A stretch of DNA of 64,000 nt from NCBI GenBank assembly GCA_964514235.1, contig CAZEPV010000006.1, positions 52,352-116,351 of the forward strand, read 5' to 3'. Of the stretch, positions 1-7,927 are shown one piece after another. The stretch comes from JAAYRQ01 sp035647235 (GTDB lineage Bacteria; Bacillota; Syntrophomonadia; Syntrophomonadales; Syntrophomonadaceae). Position 1 is the first letter of the stretch; every line of letters starts with the position of its first letter. Under the pieces are notes generated by a model that worked only from the letters and a program-made list of their open reading frames with translations, was not told where the DNA came from and ran no database searches. Made by a program: the position numbers and the translations under genes.

Positions 1-1113
1 TAAGGCTGCAATAACACCCAAAGCGGTAGCCAGTGGTGAAGGGGTGTGGATAGCGGCCATCCTAATTAAATCTAGGCTCAGTTCAGCAATTATAAATTGA
101 ATAAATAAGGGTATTTTCCCCACCTTATCTGGGCCAATAAATTTCAATGAGGCGGGTAATAGCTCTGGATTTAAGGCAACTAGTAACCATAAGGGAGTAA
201 TAATAACTGAAGCTATAATGCCTAAAAATCTGACCCACCTTATATATACACCTACTGCTGGATTTTGGCGGTATTCCTCAGCATGTTGTACATGATGAAA
301 GTAAGTTACAGGTGCTATAATCACACTAGGCGAAGTATCCACCATAATTAAAATATGTCCTTCTAGTAAGTGATTGGCCGCTACATCTGGCCTTTCGGTA
401 TATCGTACCTTGGGAAATGGGTTCCATACGCTACCGGGGGTAATCAATTCTTCGATTGATTTTTCTGCCATAGGAATGGCATCTATTTCGATAGCTTCAA
501 TTTTATCTACGATATTTTTGACTAGGTCTGGATTAGTTATGTCCTCGATATAACAAATGCAAACATCACTTTTAGACCTTTTACCCACCCGCAGTAATTT
601 TATTCTTAATTTGGGATCCCTAACCCTTCTGCGAAGTAGAGCAGTATTGAAGACGATTGTTTCAGTAAAACCATCACGAGAACCCCTAACTATTCGCTCT
701 AATTCTGGTTCTTCAGGTTCCCGACTAGGATAGGTCCTAGCATCAATAATAAAAGCCTCATCAATGCCATCAACTATTAAAATAATAGAACCAGATAAAA
801 TAAAGTATAGTATTTCATCTATTTCTTTCTCCGTAGCTAGTTCTATATAAGGTACTTCATCTTTTATTTGCTCTTTTAAATCCTTTAATAAAATACCTTT
901 TCTAGACATTGTGCTTAATGTTTTGATAACGAAAACTAAAACATCATCTTTAATAAATCCGTCTATACCTAAGAGGGCACATTTCTTATTAATTATTTTA
1001 AATTCCCTCAGAACTATATCAAAGCTTTCCCCTTCTCCTAACTCCTGTTGGAGGAAATCCAAATTTTTTGCATAATCCTTGCTTAGACGAATATTGTCGC
1101 TTTTCTTAAACAA
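1..1113 (-). CDS. spoVAF: Spore germination/SpoVA protein SpoVAF (GerA family), C-terminus cut by window
   Basis: This is the N-terminal 371 codons of a GerA/SpoVAF-family spore membrane protein; the rest lies outside the window. SpoVAF is the GerA-like member of the spoVA operon and sits in the spore inner membrane. The soluble N-terminal part shows GerA-type features (ILIVDGIDEAFIIDART, then SREPEEPELERIVRG and GSRDGFTETI around residues 105-150), and hydrophobic membrane segments begin near residue 310. I place the start at a TTG (1113) because a GGAAGGGG ribosome site lies 8 bases upstream and the reading frame begins close to this point. It follows spoVAE by 18 bases in the same operon. 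Family membership is clear. The exact role of SpoVAF in germination is not well settled even in Bacillus. Confidence 0.88.
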   Translation of the reverse strand, partial: MFKKSDNIRLSKDYAKNLDFLQQELGEGESFDIVLREFKIINKKCALLGIDGFIKDDVLVFVIKTLSTMSRKGILLKDLKEQIKDEVPYIELATEKEIDEILYFILSGSIILIVDGIDEAFIIDARTYPSREPEEPELERIVRGSRDGFTETIVFNTALLRRRVRDPKLRIKLLRVGKRSKSDVCICYIEDITNPDLVKNIVDKIEAIEIDAIPMAEKSIEELITPGSVWNPFPKVRYTERPDVAANHLLEGHILIMVDTSPSVIIAPVTYFHHVQHAEEYRQNPAVGVYIRWVRFLGIIASVIITPLWLLVALNPELLPASLKFIGPDKVGKIPLFIQFIIAELSLDLIRMAAIHTPSPLATALGVIAAL

Positions 1114-1131
1114 TAGGATTTCCCCTTCCTT

Positions 1132-1491
1132 CTATCCCTTGGGATTAAAAATTACCGCCGCTAGATAACCGAATACAATCGCAGCCGTTATACCAGCAGC
1201 GGCAGCTTCCACACCACCACTGATGGCTCCCAACAAACCAGCAGTTTCAACTGCTTTCAAGGTCCCCTGGGTTAATAAATGCCCAAACCCTGAAAGGGGA
1301 ATTGTAGCCCCTGCTCCCCCAATATCAACTAAAGGCTGGTATAAGCCCAAGCCACTCAAAATAGCACCAGAAGTAATATAGCCAACCAAAATATGTCCAG
1401 GAGTTATGGCTACCTTAGTCAAATTCATGATTAATTGCCCGATTAAACATAAAGCTCCCCCGACTAAAAAAGCATTTAATAATGAACCCAA
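1132..1491 (-). CDS. spoVAE: Stage V sporulation protein AE (SpoVAEb)
   Basis: This 119-residue hydrophobic protein of the SpoVAE (SpoVAEb) family belongs to the SpoVA complex, which moves Ca-dipicolinic acid across the spore inner membrane. It has about four membrane spans with the glycine-rich family stretches GGAGATIPLSGFGH and GAISGGVEAAAAGI. Its length matches the family. The start is TTG, supported by an AAGGAGG ribosome site 7 bases upstream. It lies between spoVAD and spoVAF, as in Bacillus and Clostridia. SpoVAC at 2545 is homologous to it (both carry a GxGxxxPxxGF core), as known for these two families. Confidence 0.93.
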   Translation of the reverse strand: MGSLLNAFLVGGALCLIGQLIMNLTKVAITPGHILVGYITSGAILSGLGLYQPLVDIGGAGATIPLSGFGHLLTQGTLKAVETAGLLGAISGGVEAAAAGITAAIVFGYLAAVIFNPKG

Positions 1492-1503
1492 AATCTTTCC
1501 TCC

Positions 1504-2517
1504 TTACGAGTTTTCAATAGCTACTGCATGGGCTATAGCAGGTATGCTTTCACCTTGAAAAATTGCAGTGGGACTCATTAAGGCACCAGTTGCCACTAAT
1601 AAAAGTTTATTTATTTTACCCACATTCATCATATTTAAAAAAGGGCCACATAACATGGCGGCTGCACACCCACAACCACTTCCACCCGCATTAACCCCTT
1701 GGCTTTTGTCATAAAGTAAGACCCCACAATCATTATAATTAGGTTTGGGTACTATTCCTTCCTTGATAAATAATTGCTCAGCAATCCCTTTGCCATAACT
1801 AGCCAAATCCCCCGTAACTACTAAATCATAATAATCGGTAGGGCGATTCATATCCGCATAATGCTGTTTAATCGTAGCAACTGCAGCAGGTGCCATGGCA
1901 CTACCCATATTGGCCATATCAGTTTGTCCCATATCAATTACCTTTCCCACGGTTGCACAAGTAATGCAAGGACCGATACCTGCTTTTTCTAAAATTACAG
2001 CTCCAGCAGCAGTGGCAGTCCATTGGTTAGTAGGGGACGATTGGGTGCCTTGTTCTACCGGAAAACGAAATTGCCTTTCCGCAGTGTAGTGGTGACTAGA
2101 AGCAGCCCCAATTACCCTTTCATAATAATCACCATCCACCAACATAGCCCCTAGTAAAAGCGATTCTGCCATAGTAGAACAAGCTCCGTACAAACCCAAA
2201 AAAGGAATCTGTAACTCCCGAGCTGCATAATTGGAAGAAATAGTCTGGTTTAATAAATCCCCAGCCAACAATACTTCTACATCTTCAAGACCAATTTGTT
2301 TTTTGGAAACTATTAGCTTCACCGTTTCCCTTAAAATCTTGCTTTCCGCCTTTTCCCAAGTATCCTCTGCAAATAAATAATCAGGTAAAATAAAATCAAA
2401 ATCCTTTTGCCAAGGCCCTTCCCCTTCTTTAGGACCGACTATAGATGCCCATGTACTGATTACTGGCGGGGAAGAAAAGGCAACTGATTGCATACCCCTT
2501 TTTTTACTAGTCCCCAT
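1504..2517 (-). CDS. spoVAD: Stage V sporulation protein AD
   Basis: SpoVAD is the soluble, dipicolinate-binding subunit of the SpoVA complex and has a thiolase-like fold. The protein is 337 residues, the normal family length, and shows the thiolase-like core (PFLGLYGACSTMAES near residue 105; GGSGCGCAAAML near 280). I start it at ATG 2517, where AAGGTG lies 6 bases upstream; a GTG three codons earlier (2526) would leave no room for a ribosome site. It sits between spoVAC and spoVAE in the operon. Expression is expected in the forespore under sigma-G, by family knowledge; I could not fix a promoter by eye. Confidence 0.95.
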   Translation of the reverse strand: MGTSKKRGMQSVAFSSPPVISTWASIVGPKEGEGPWQKDFDFILPDYLFAEDTWEKAESKILRETVKLIVSKKQIGLEDVEVLLAGDLLNQTISSNYAARELQIPFLGLYGACSTMAESLLLGAMLVDGDYYERVIGAASSHHYTAERQFRFPVEQGTQSSPTNQWTATAAGAVILEKAGIGPCITCATVGKVIDMGQTDMANMGSAMAPAAVATIKQHYADMNRPTDYYDLVVTGDLASYGKGIAEQLFIKEGIVPKPNYNDCGVLLYDKSQGVNAGGSGCGCAAAMLCGPFLNMMNVGKINKLLLVATGALMSPTAIFQGESIPAIAHAVAIENS

Positions 2518-2544
2518 ATTAATCACCTTGCTTAAATATAGTAT

Positions 2545-3012
2545 TTAACTAGAAATAAAAACCTTAATTAACCCGATTAACATAGCTATTACGAAACCAA
2601 AAACTAAGGTAGGCCCAGCTACACTAAAGATTCTAGCCCCTACTCCGAAAATGTATCCTTCCCTTTTGTATTCTATTGCTGATGCTACTATGGCATTAGC
2701 GAATCCTGTAATAGGAACTATTGAGCCAGCACCAGCCTTTTCACCCAACTTATCATAAACCCCTATACCAGTAGTCAAGGCGGCCAAAAATATCATGATT
2801 ACCGAGGTAGCCTTGCGTGCATCGGTAGCGGTTAAACCAGTCACAATAAGGTAATTTTGAAGAATCTGGGCAATTAAACAAATAAGTCCACCTACTACAA
2901 ATGCCCAAATACAATCTTGAATTAAAGGACGTTTCGGTTTTACATCCTGGACTAGGAGATCATATTCCTCTATGGCAATTTTCTTCAAAGCGTCATTTGT
3001 GGTCCTGCTCAT
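2545..3012 (-). CDS. spoVAC: Stage V sporulation protein AC
   Basis: SpoVAC (155 residues) is a membrane subunit of the SpoVA dipicolinate channel; in Bacillus it behaves as a mechanosensitive channel. A short polar N-terminus (to about residue 40) is followed by four hydrophobic segments, with the family core GAGSIVPITGFANA near residue 90. A GAGGGGG site lies 7 bases before the ATG. It is the first gene of the spoVA unit here; the unit is separated from the upstream dodecin gene by a clear terminator at 3072-3108, so it should have its own promoter in 3013-3070. spoVAA and spoVAB of Bacillus are absent, which is usual in Clostridia. Confidence 0.95.
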   Translation of the reverse strand: MSRTTNDALKKIAIEEYDLLVQDVKPKRPLIQDCIWAFVVGGLICLIAQILQNYLIVTGLTATDARKATSVIMIFLAALTTGIGVYDKLGEKAGAGSIVPITGFANAIVASAIEYKREGYIFGVGARIFSVAGPTLVFGFVIAMLIGLIKVFISS

Positions 3013-3071
3013 GTTTCAGCCCCCTCATTTAGGATATTATTAGTTAATATCTTTCTATTTATTCTTAAAAT

Positions 3072-3108
3072 AAAAACAACACCCCAAAAATTTAAAGGTG
3101 TTGTTTTT
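3072..3108 (-). terminator. Intrinsic terminator after the dodecin gene
   Basis: A 12-bp stem (AAAAACAACACC pairing with GGTGTTGTTTTT) closes a 13-base loop, and on the minus strand it runs into a T-rich stretch. It lies 22 bases beyond the dodecin stop codon and separates sigF/dodecin transcription from spoVAC. Confidence 0.85.
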
Positions 3109-3129
3109 TATAAATTTAACTAGAATCCT

Positions 3130-3324
3130 TTATTCCGTATATGCGATAGAAATGTTCGCTTTATATTCCGTAATTTTGTCATCTTTACAATTGGCGGTCC
3201 AATTACATACTTCTACCCCCGTAATATTCCTGTAATCCATAGAAGCTTGGGCTATTGCAGTATCAACCGCATCCTGCCAAGATCTAGTCGATTCGGCTAC
3301 TAGCTCTGCTACTTTTACTTGCAT
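3130..3324 (-). CDS. Dodecin family protein
   Basis: This 64-residue protein matches the dodecin family: small dodecameric flavin-binding (or related ligand-storing) proteins. Visible family marks are SWQDAVDTAIAQA (residues 15-27), the RNITGVEV strand (32-39) and the closing YKANISIAY strand. Trp-15 of the dodecin type (SW) is present, which in known dodecins stacks on the flavin; the flavin-binding ability of this member is inferred. An AAAGGAGG site lies 8 bases before the ATG. It is placed between sigF and spoVAC, about 50 bases downstream of sigF, and ends in its own terminator, so it may be transcribed with the spoIIA operon. Confidence 0.88.
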   Translation of the reverse strand: MQVKVAELVAESTRSWQDAVDTAIAQASMDYRNITGVEVCNWTANCKDDKITEYKANISIAYTE

Positions 3325-3377
3325 TTAGAAAGCCTCCTTTTTTAATTTAATATTATTGTTTGAGGCTAGAAATGTTT

Positions 3378-4106
3378 TTATGCAAGAATGTTTTTTAATT
3401 TTAAAATAGCAGCTTTCTCAATTCTAGATATCTGCACCTGTGAAACTCCCAATTCAGAAGCAATAACCGTTTGAGTTTCGTCTTTAAAAAAACGGCGTAA
3501 AATAACTTCCCTTTCCCTATCTTCTAATTTACCCAGGGCTTCTCGTAAAGCCATTTTCTCTAATATGGAGACATTAGGCTCATCATTAGCCAATCTATCC
3601 ACCAAAGATAACTGGTCTTTCTCTTCTCCTGGCACTACATCATGTATATATGCTGGGGCCTGACAAGCCTCCATGGCCAAAATTATATCTTCTTTATCAA
3701 TTTCCAGAAAAATAGCCAATTCCTTTACGGTGGGCTCTCTTCCCAAGTCCCCCCTTAACCTGTCTTGGGCCCACCTAATTTTCGTATAAGTCTCTTTAAG
3801 CCCACGCTGCACCTTAACAATTCCATCATCACGCAAAAACTTCTTTATCTCCCCTATAATCATGGGAACTGCATAAGTTGAAAACTTTACCTGGAAAGTA
3901 AAATCGAATTTATCGATAGCCTTTAATAATCCTATAGAACCGACTTGGAACAAATCATCATATTCATAAGAAGTGTTTTTGAATCTTTCTAAAACCATGT
4001 ATATAAGGCCTAGATTGGCTTCATAGACATCAGCTTTGGCTTGTTCATCACCAGATTGGGCTTTAGCTATAAGGTCTTCATTGTTTTGATAACTAGCTGA
4101 GGACAA
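3378..4106 (-). CDS. sigF: RNA polymerase sporulation sigma factor SigF
   Basis: Sigma-F is the first forespore-specific sigma factor; it is held inactive by SpoIIAB until SpoIIAA releases it. The 242-residue protein has region 2 (YDDLFQVGSIGLLKAIDKFD near residue 50, then FSTYAVPMIIGEIKKFLRDD) and a region 4.2 helix-turn-helix (VIASELGVSQVQISRIE near 215). The start is TTG with GGGGG 8 bases upstream. It is the last gene of the spoIIAA-AB-sigF unit, 13 bases after spoIIAB, exactly the Bacillus order. Confidence 0.96.
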   Translation of the reverse strand: MSSASYQNNEDLIAKAQSGDEQAKADVYEANLGLIYMVLERFKNTSYEYDDLFQVGSIGLLKAIDKFDFTFQVKFSTYAVPMIIGEIKKFLRDDGIVKVQRGLKETYTKIRWAQDRLRGDLGREPTVKELAIFLEIDKEDIILAMEACQAPAYIHDVVPGEEKDQLSLVDRLANDEPNVSILEKMALREALGKLEDREREVILRRFFKDETQTVIASELGVSQVQISRIEKAAILKLKNILA

Positions 4107-4119
4107 ATCTAATTCCCCC

Positions 4120-4566
4120 TTACGCCAAAGCTTCTTTACTTATGATTGTAAAGTTTCTAGTTAATCTCAAGCTTGTCCCCTCATTTGGAATACTAGTAAT
4201 GTCAAGTTCATCCATAAATGATTTCATAAAGGTGAAGCCTAAACCCATCCGAGTTGGATCACTAGAAAAGGTCGGCTCCAAAGCCTGGTTTATATCCTCT
4301 ATGCCAACACCATAATCCTTTATAATTATTTCCAAGCTATTATTATCATGGATATAAGCCATAATTACTATTTCACCATGAGGTTGATTACTATAACCAT
4401 GAATAATAGAGTTAGATACTGCTTCAGATACAACTAGCTTCACTTCCTCGATATCATCTAGGGTACAATCAAGCTGGGTAGCAAAGGCACCTACACAGGA
4501 CCTAGCAAAAGCAACATTTTGTGGTAGACTAGCAAACTTAAATTCTACAAAATTTTTAATACTCAT
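4120..4566 (-). CDS. spoIIAB: Anti-sigma F factor (serine kinase) SpoIIAB
   Basis: SpoIIAB binds and inhibits sigma-F and phosphorylates SpoIIAA. It is a GHKL-fold kinase: N box VVSEAVSNSIIHGY (about residues 44-57), DYGVGIEDI and the MGLGFTFMKSFMD ATP-lid/G2 region near 105-118. The open frame runs 27 codons further upstream into spoIIAA, but the ATG at 4566 gives MSIKNFVEFKF, the family's usual N-terminus and a length of 148 residues, with GGGGA just upstream, so I take that start. A second strong AGGAGG lies about 26 bases upstream with no suitable start codon behind it. Confidence 0.95.
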   Translation of the reverse strand: MSIKNFVEFKFASLPQNVAFARSCVGAFATQLDCTLDDIEEVKLVVSEAVSNSIIHGYSNQPHGEIVIMAYIHDNNSLEIIIKDYGVGIEDINQALEPTFSSDPTRMGLGFTFMKSFMDELDITSIPNEGTSLRLTRNFTIISKEALA

Positions 4567-4603
4567 CAAATCCCCAGCAGTATAAGCTGGTTTCACCTCC
4601 TTC

Positions 4604-4936
4604 TCAAATATTAACAATTTCTTGTTCAGTTCTATACATGGGAACAAGCTTGTTTATCCCTGAAAAAAATAAAATCTTTTCCACATTGGGTTTTGCTCCA
4701 ACTATATACATTTTACCATTATCGGCTGATATTTTTTTATATCTGCCAATTATCATTCCTAAACCAGAGCTATCAATAAAAGTTACCTTTTCTAGATTAA
4801 TAATTAAGTTTTTAATACTTCCTCCCTTTAATTTGTCGTCAATCTGATTCCTAAGTCTATCGGCTATAATTAAATCAAATTCTCCTGCTATTTTAACTAT
4901 CAATGTATTCCTTACCTGCTTCAACTCCACATCCAC
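4604..4936 (-). CDS. spoIIAA: Anti-sigma F factor antagonist SpoIIAA
   Basis: SpoIIAA is a STAS-domain anti-anti-sigma factor; when dephosphorylated by SpoIIE it attacks the SpoIIAB-sigma-F complex. The 110-residue protein shows the STAS core VTFIDSSGLGMIIGRYK (about residues 51-67); the conserved Ser of DSSGLG is the phosphorylation site. The start is GTG with AAGGGG 8 bases upstream. A sigma-H-like promoter at 4971-4997 lies in the gap after dacF, so the spoIIA unit can be transcribed from there as well as from dacF. Confidence 0.96.
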   Translation of the reverse strand: MDVELKQVRNTLIVKIAGEFDLIIADRLRNQIDDKLKGGSIKNLIINLEKVTFIDSSGLGMIIGRYKKISADNGKMYIVGAKPNVEKILFFSGINKLVPMYRTEQEIVNI

Positions 4937-4970
4937 TGGATCAACCCCTTCTGCCTTATTCTAAATTAAT

Positions 4971-4997
4971 ATTCCACAAAAAAGGGTTACTTCCTTC
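4971..4997 (-). promoter_or_regulatory. Candidate sigma-H promoter of the spoIIA operon
   Basis: Read on the minus strand, GAAGGAAGT is followed after 11 bases by GTGGAAT. This fits the sigma-H consensus (RnAGGAwww, 11-12 bases, RnnGAAT) at all but one of the fixed positions. It lies 35 bases upstream of the spoIIAA GTG, in the dacF-spoIIAA gap, the place where the Bacillus sigma-H promoter is found. I saw no clear Spo0A box beside it. Confidence 0.65.
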
Positions 4998-5010
4998 CAC
5001 TAAATTCCAT

Positions 5011-6168
5011 TTATAATAGATAGGTTTCCGCAAACATCTTCAATATTTCTTTTATTAAACCACCTTTGGGCACATCATCTTTAGCAATCAAATCAACTTT
5101 TTTCTCAATAGCCCCATCCTTGTATAAAATCATTTCCCCAAGCTTTTGTCCCCCTATAACAGGGGCATCAATATATTCCAGCAGCTTTTTTTCTACACTG
5201 ATTTCTTTTTCTTCACCTTTTAGAGAGATCACCCCTACATCTTCGGCAGCCAATACTTCAACTTTATCAGTTACACCCTTGCCTACTTTAACTGCACCAC
5301 ATACATGCCCTCCTACGAAAAATGTTTTAAAGGAATATTTGGCAAAACCATAGTTTAATAGTTGCATTGAATCCCTAAAATTACCCCTTTGCTCTGGTGA
5401 AGCCATAACTACACATATCAGCCTTAGACCATCCCGCTTGGCGGTAGAAGTAAGACAAAATTTGGCTGCATCTGTATAACCTGTTTTAAAACCATCTGTC
5501 CCCTCATACCACCATAAAAGTTTATTAGTATTATATAACTTGAAATCACCCTGTCTTAAACTATATTCCTTTATGGAACTATATTCTAACAATTTAGGAT
5601 AATTCAAAGCATGGCGTGCCATGATCGCCATATCTGCAGGACAGGAATAATGGTTTTCAGCAGTTAACCCATGTGAATTAACGAAATTAGTATTTCTAAG
5701 CCCCAGCATTTTTGCTTTTTGGTTCATGCGATTAACAAAATTTTTATGTGTACCTTCCAAATGCTCTGCTACTGCGACAGAACAATCATTAGCAGAACCT
5801 ACTGCAATAGCAATAAGCATGTCCTCATAAGTCATTTCTTCCCCAGGTTCTAGATAAATCTGAGAACCGCCCATTTTCCACGCGTTTTCACTAGTTGTTA
5901 CTATATCCTTTAAGCCAACTTTACCTTCTTCCAAATCTTCAAAAGCTAAGATTAAAGTCATTAATTTGGTCATACTCGCTGGAGCTAGTTTTTTGTTTTC
6001 ATTCTTTGCTAATAAAATCTTACCCGAATCAGCATCCATTAATATATAGGCATCAGCCTTAACCTCGACTTTATTTTCGTCAGCATTTACTGACGTAATA
6101 GGATTTAGCCAGAATATTGATAAAAATGAGATTAGTACCAGCCAGGTAATTCCCCTTTTCTTAAACAA
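5011..6168 (-). CDS. dacF: D-alanyl-D-alanine carboxypeptidase DacF
   Basis: This class A low-molecular-weight penicillin-binding protein trims peptidoglycan side chains; DacF acts on the spore cortex. It is 385 residues long, with an N-terminal signal peptide (ITWLVLISFLSIFWL), the catalytic SxxK motif in PASMTKLM (near residue 66), SAND as the SxN motif (near 126), KTG in GFKTGYT (near 230), and a C-terminal PBP5-type domain. The start is TTG after GGGGG. It precedes spoIIAA as in Bacillus subtilis, where dacF reads through into spoIIA in the forespore. Confidence 0.93.
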   Translation of the reverse strand: MFKKRGITWLVLISFLSIFWLNPITSVNADENKVEVKADAYILMDADSGKILLAKNENKKLAPASMTKLMTLILAFEDLEEGKVGLKDIVTTSENAWKMGGSQIYLEPGEEMTYEDMLIAIAVGSANDCSVAVAEHLEGTHKNFVNRMNQKAKMLGLRNTNFVNSHGLTAENHYSCPADMAIMARHALNYPKLLEYSSIKEYSLRQGDFKLYNTNKLLWWYEGTDGFKTGYTDAAKFCLTSTAKRDGLRLICVVMASPEQRGNFRDSMQLLNYGFAKYSFKTFFVGGHVCGAVKVGKGVTDKVEVLAAEDVGVISLKGEEKEISVEKKLLEYIDAPVIGGQKLGEMILYKDGAIEKKVDLIAKDDVPKGGLIKEILKMFAETYLL

Positions 6169-6280
6169 TCTTTTCTACCCCCTTTAAAAAAATACTTGTT
6201 AGATTATATTTTATAAAGCGGGGTATTATGTACCTAAATTTATAATATGAGGAAAGATAAGGTTTAAGATAAGACAAAGC

Positions 6281-6323
6281 AAAAGGGTGGGGGTTAAGCT
6301 AGCACATTGCCCCCACCCTTTTT
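6281..6323 (-). terminator. Strong intrinsic terminator after the orphan gene
   Basis: A perfect 13-bp stem (AAAAGGGTGGGGG with CCCCCACCCTTTT) encloses a 16-base loop. Both ends carry A/T runs, so it could work in either direction. It lies just after the stop of the gene at 6334 and upstream of dacF, isolating the two. Confidence 0.88.
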
Positions 6324-6333
6324 AGCTTTATAG

Positions 6334-6666
6334 TTATGCGTATTGTATCCATTCCGAATTTATTATAGTATTACCAGGTAGGTTGCGCCCCCCACTCCTA
6401 CCCCCTGCCCACAATCTCACACTTGTGCTAGGTGCGGTTACTTGTGCTTCCCACCTTTCTAGAGTTAATGCAGGTACATCAATAGTAGCGGTAGCATAAG
6501 CAGCCAGGGATACACTCTGACTAATCAGTCTCCTTTTAGGGGTAAAGGATAAATCATATAGCCTAACCGTAGAGGTTTTTCTTGAAGCAGTGTTGTTTAA
6601 TACCTCTATCCGTATCGTATCAATCTCGCTACTGCTACTTATGGGCCCAGTAGTAAAACTAGCCAT
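6334..6666 (-). CDS. Small protein of unknown function, beta-rich
   Basis: I do not recognise this 110-residue protein. It has no signal peptide, membrane span or cysteine. It alternates polar and branched residues (IDTIRIEVLNNT, TSTVRLYDLS, ATATIDVPAL, STSVRLWAGG), which suggests an all-beta sandwich of the type found in spore-coat, exosporium or phage-tail accessory proteins; that is only an inference. The frame is open six codons further up, but the ATG at 6666 has an excellent AAGGGGGG site and is preferred. It stands alone, with its own terminator, between the alcohol dehydrogenase and dacF. It may be transcribed during sporulation, given its place. Confidence 0.65.
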   Translation of the reverse strand: MASFTTGPISSSSEIDTIRIEVLNNTASRKTSTVRLYDLSFTPKRRLISQSVSLAAYATATIDVPALTLERWEAQVTAPSTSVRLWAGGRSGGRNLPGNTIINSEWIQYA

Positions 6667-6759
6667 AAAAGCCCCCCTTTTCATGTGCTAAACCTTCTTA
6701 CTTTTTAACATATGCAAATTTGGTCTTTTTGGTTAGTTAGAAAATATAAAAATCTAGAT

Positions 6760-7866
6760 TTATGAAATAGAATTAACTAGCAAATTTCTCAAATCCTCTA
6801 AATCAGGTTTAGCCAAGTTGTTTTGAATATTGGGAGCCTCATAAGCCGTATTTATATATTCCTCAATTTCATCAGTTTCTAATTCGGGTACATAGCCAGA
6901 TAGTTTTCGCATTACTTCAGTAAAGTTAGCTAAATCGGTAAAACCAGAATAAGTTAAAACTTGTTTGCTGCGGGGGTTATTACTATTATTTAAAGTGAAA
7001 TTCATGAATTCAGGCATTAGCATCCCATTGGCCCTACCGTGGGGTATATCCTTATAGTATGTCAAAGGATACCCCATGGTATGGGGTATAGTCGTACCTG
7101 TATGAGTAATAACCATGCCAGCTAACATAGAGCCATACAGAAGATTATGGCGATTTTCATAAGTAAGTTCTTTTTCGTTAGTTAAAAATCTTAGTTCTTC
7201 TCCCAAAAGAGCTAAGCCTTCTTGGGCTAGAATATCACTAAAAGGGTTAGATCTGGAACTTAAATAGCCTTCCATAACATGTGAATAGGCGTCTACCGCT
7301 GTATCAATTGTAATTTGTCGGGGTAGCTCTAAAGTATATTTAGGATCTAAAAATGCTAAATATGGTAAGAGTTTATCCCCCATAATCCTCATTTTGCCAC
7401 CCATATCGGGATGGGTTATGATGCTATAAGGGGTTACTTCTGAACCAGTACCAGCAGTAGTAGGTATGGCTACAATCGGTAGGACTTCAGTAAATTTTAG
7501 GGCGAATAAATCTTCATCATCAATATCTTGAACTGCCAAAATTGCTATTGCTTTAGCGGCATCTAGAGGGGAGCCCCCTCCAATCCCAATAATAAAATCA
7601 GCACCTTTTTCTTTAGCAGTTGCAGCACCTCTGCGTACAGTAGTTATCGAAGGATTAGCTTCTACCTCAGCAAAGACCTCCCAGCCTAGTCCTACACTCT
7701 CCAAAGCCCAGATGGTATCGTTAAGCGAGCCATTTCTCCTAGGTGAACCACCTTGTCCCGTAACAATTAAAGCCTTACTCCCAAGTTCCTTGAAACTATG
7801 GGCATTTTCCCTTAAAACATCTTTCCCGTAAAATATTTTAGTAGATATAAACCAATGCCAATTCAA
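6760..7866 (-). CDS. Iron-containing alcohol dehydrogenase
   Basis: This 368-residue protein belongs to the group III (Fe-dependent) alcohol dehydrogenases, which reduce aldehydes with NAD(P)H. It has the nucleotide-binding GGGSPLDAAKAIAI (near residue 85), and candidate metal ligands in DAYSHVMEGY, HTGTTIPHTMGY and HGRANGMLMP. I take the TTG at 7866 as the start, 8 bases after GGAG; the frame is open 12 codons further. It follows pyrimidine phosphorylase and deoB. Acetaldehyde from deoxyribose-5-phosphate would be a natural substrate, but no deoC is in the window and the substrate is inferred. Confidence 0.88.
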   Translation of the reverse strand: MNWHWFISTKIFYGKDVLRENAHSFKELGSKALIVTGQGGSPRRNGSLNDTIWALESVGLGWEVFAEVEANPSITTVRRGAATAKEKGADFIIGIGGGSPLDAAKAIAILAVQDIDDEDLFALKFTEVLPIVAIPTTAGTGSEVTPYSIITHPDMGGKMRIMGDKLLPYLAFLDPKYTLELPRQITIDTAVDAYSHVMEGYLSSRSNPFSDILAQEGLALLGEELRFLTNEKELTYENRHNLLYGSMLAGMVITHTGTTIPHTMGYPLTYYKDIPHGRANGMLMPEFMNFTLNNSNNPRSKQVLTYSGFTDLANFTEVMRKLSGYVPELETDEIEEYINTAYEAPNIQNNLAKPDLEDLRNLLVNSIS

Positions 7867-7927
7867 TACTATCACTCCTTTTACTAATACTTGTAGTTGC
7901 AAAAACTCATCTTTATTTGAAAGACTT

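Noticed and set aside
4567..4647. A 27-codon N-terminal extension of spoIIAB
   Set aside because: It overlaps spoIIAA, lacks a ribosome site and does not match the family N-terminus.
7866..7902. A longer start for the alcohol dehydrogenase
   Set aside because: The ribosome site AAGGAG lies inside the extra codons; TTG 7866 is better placed.
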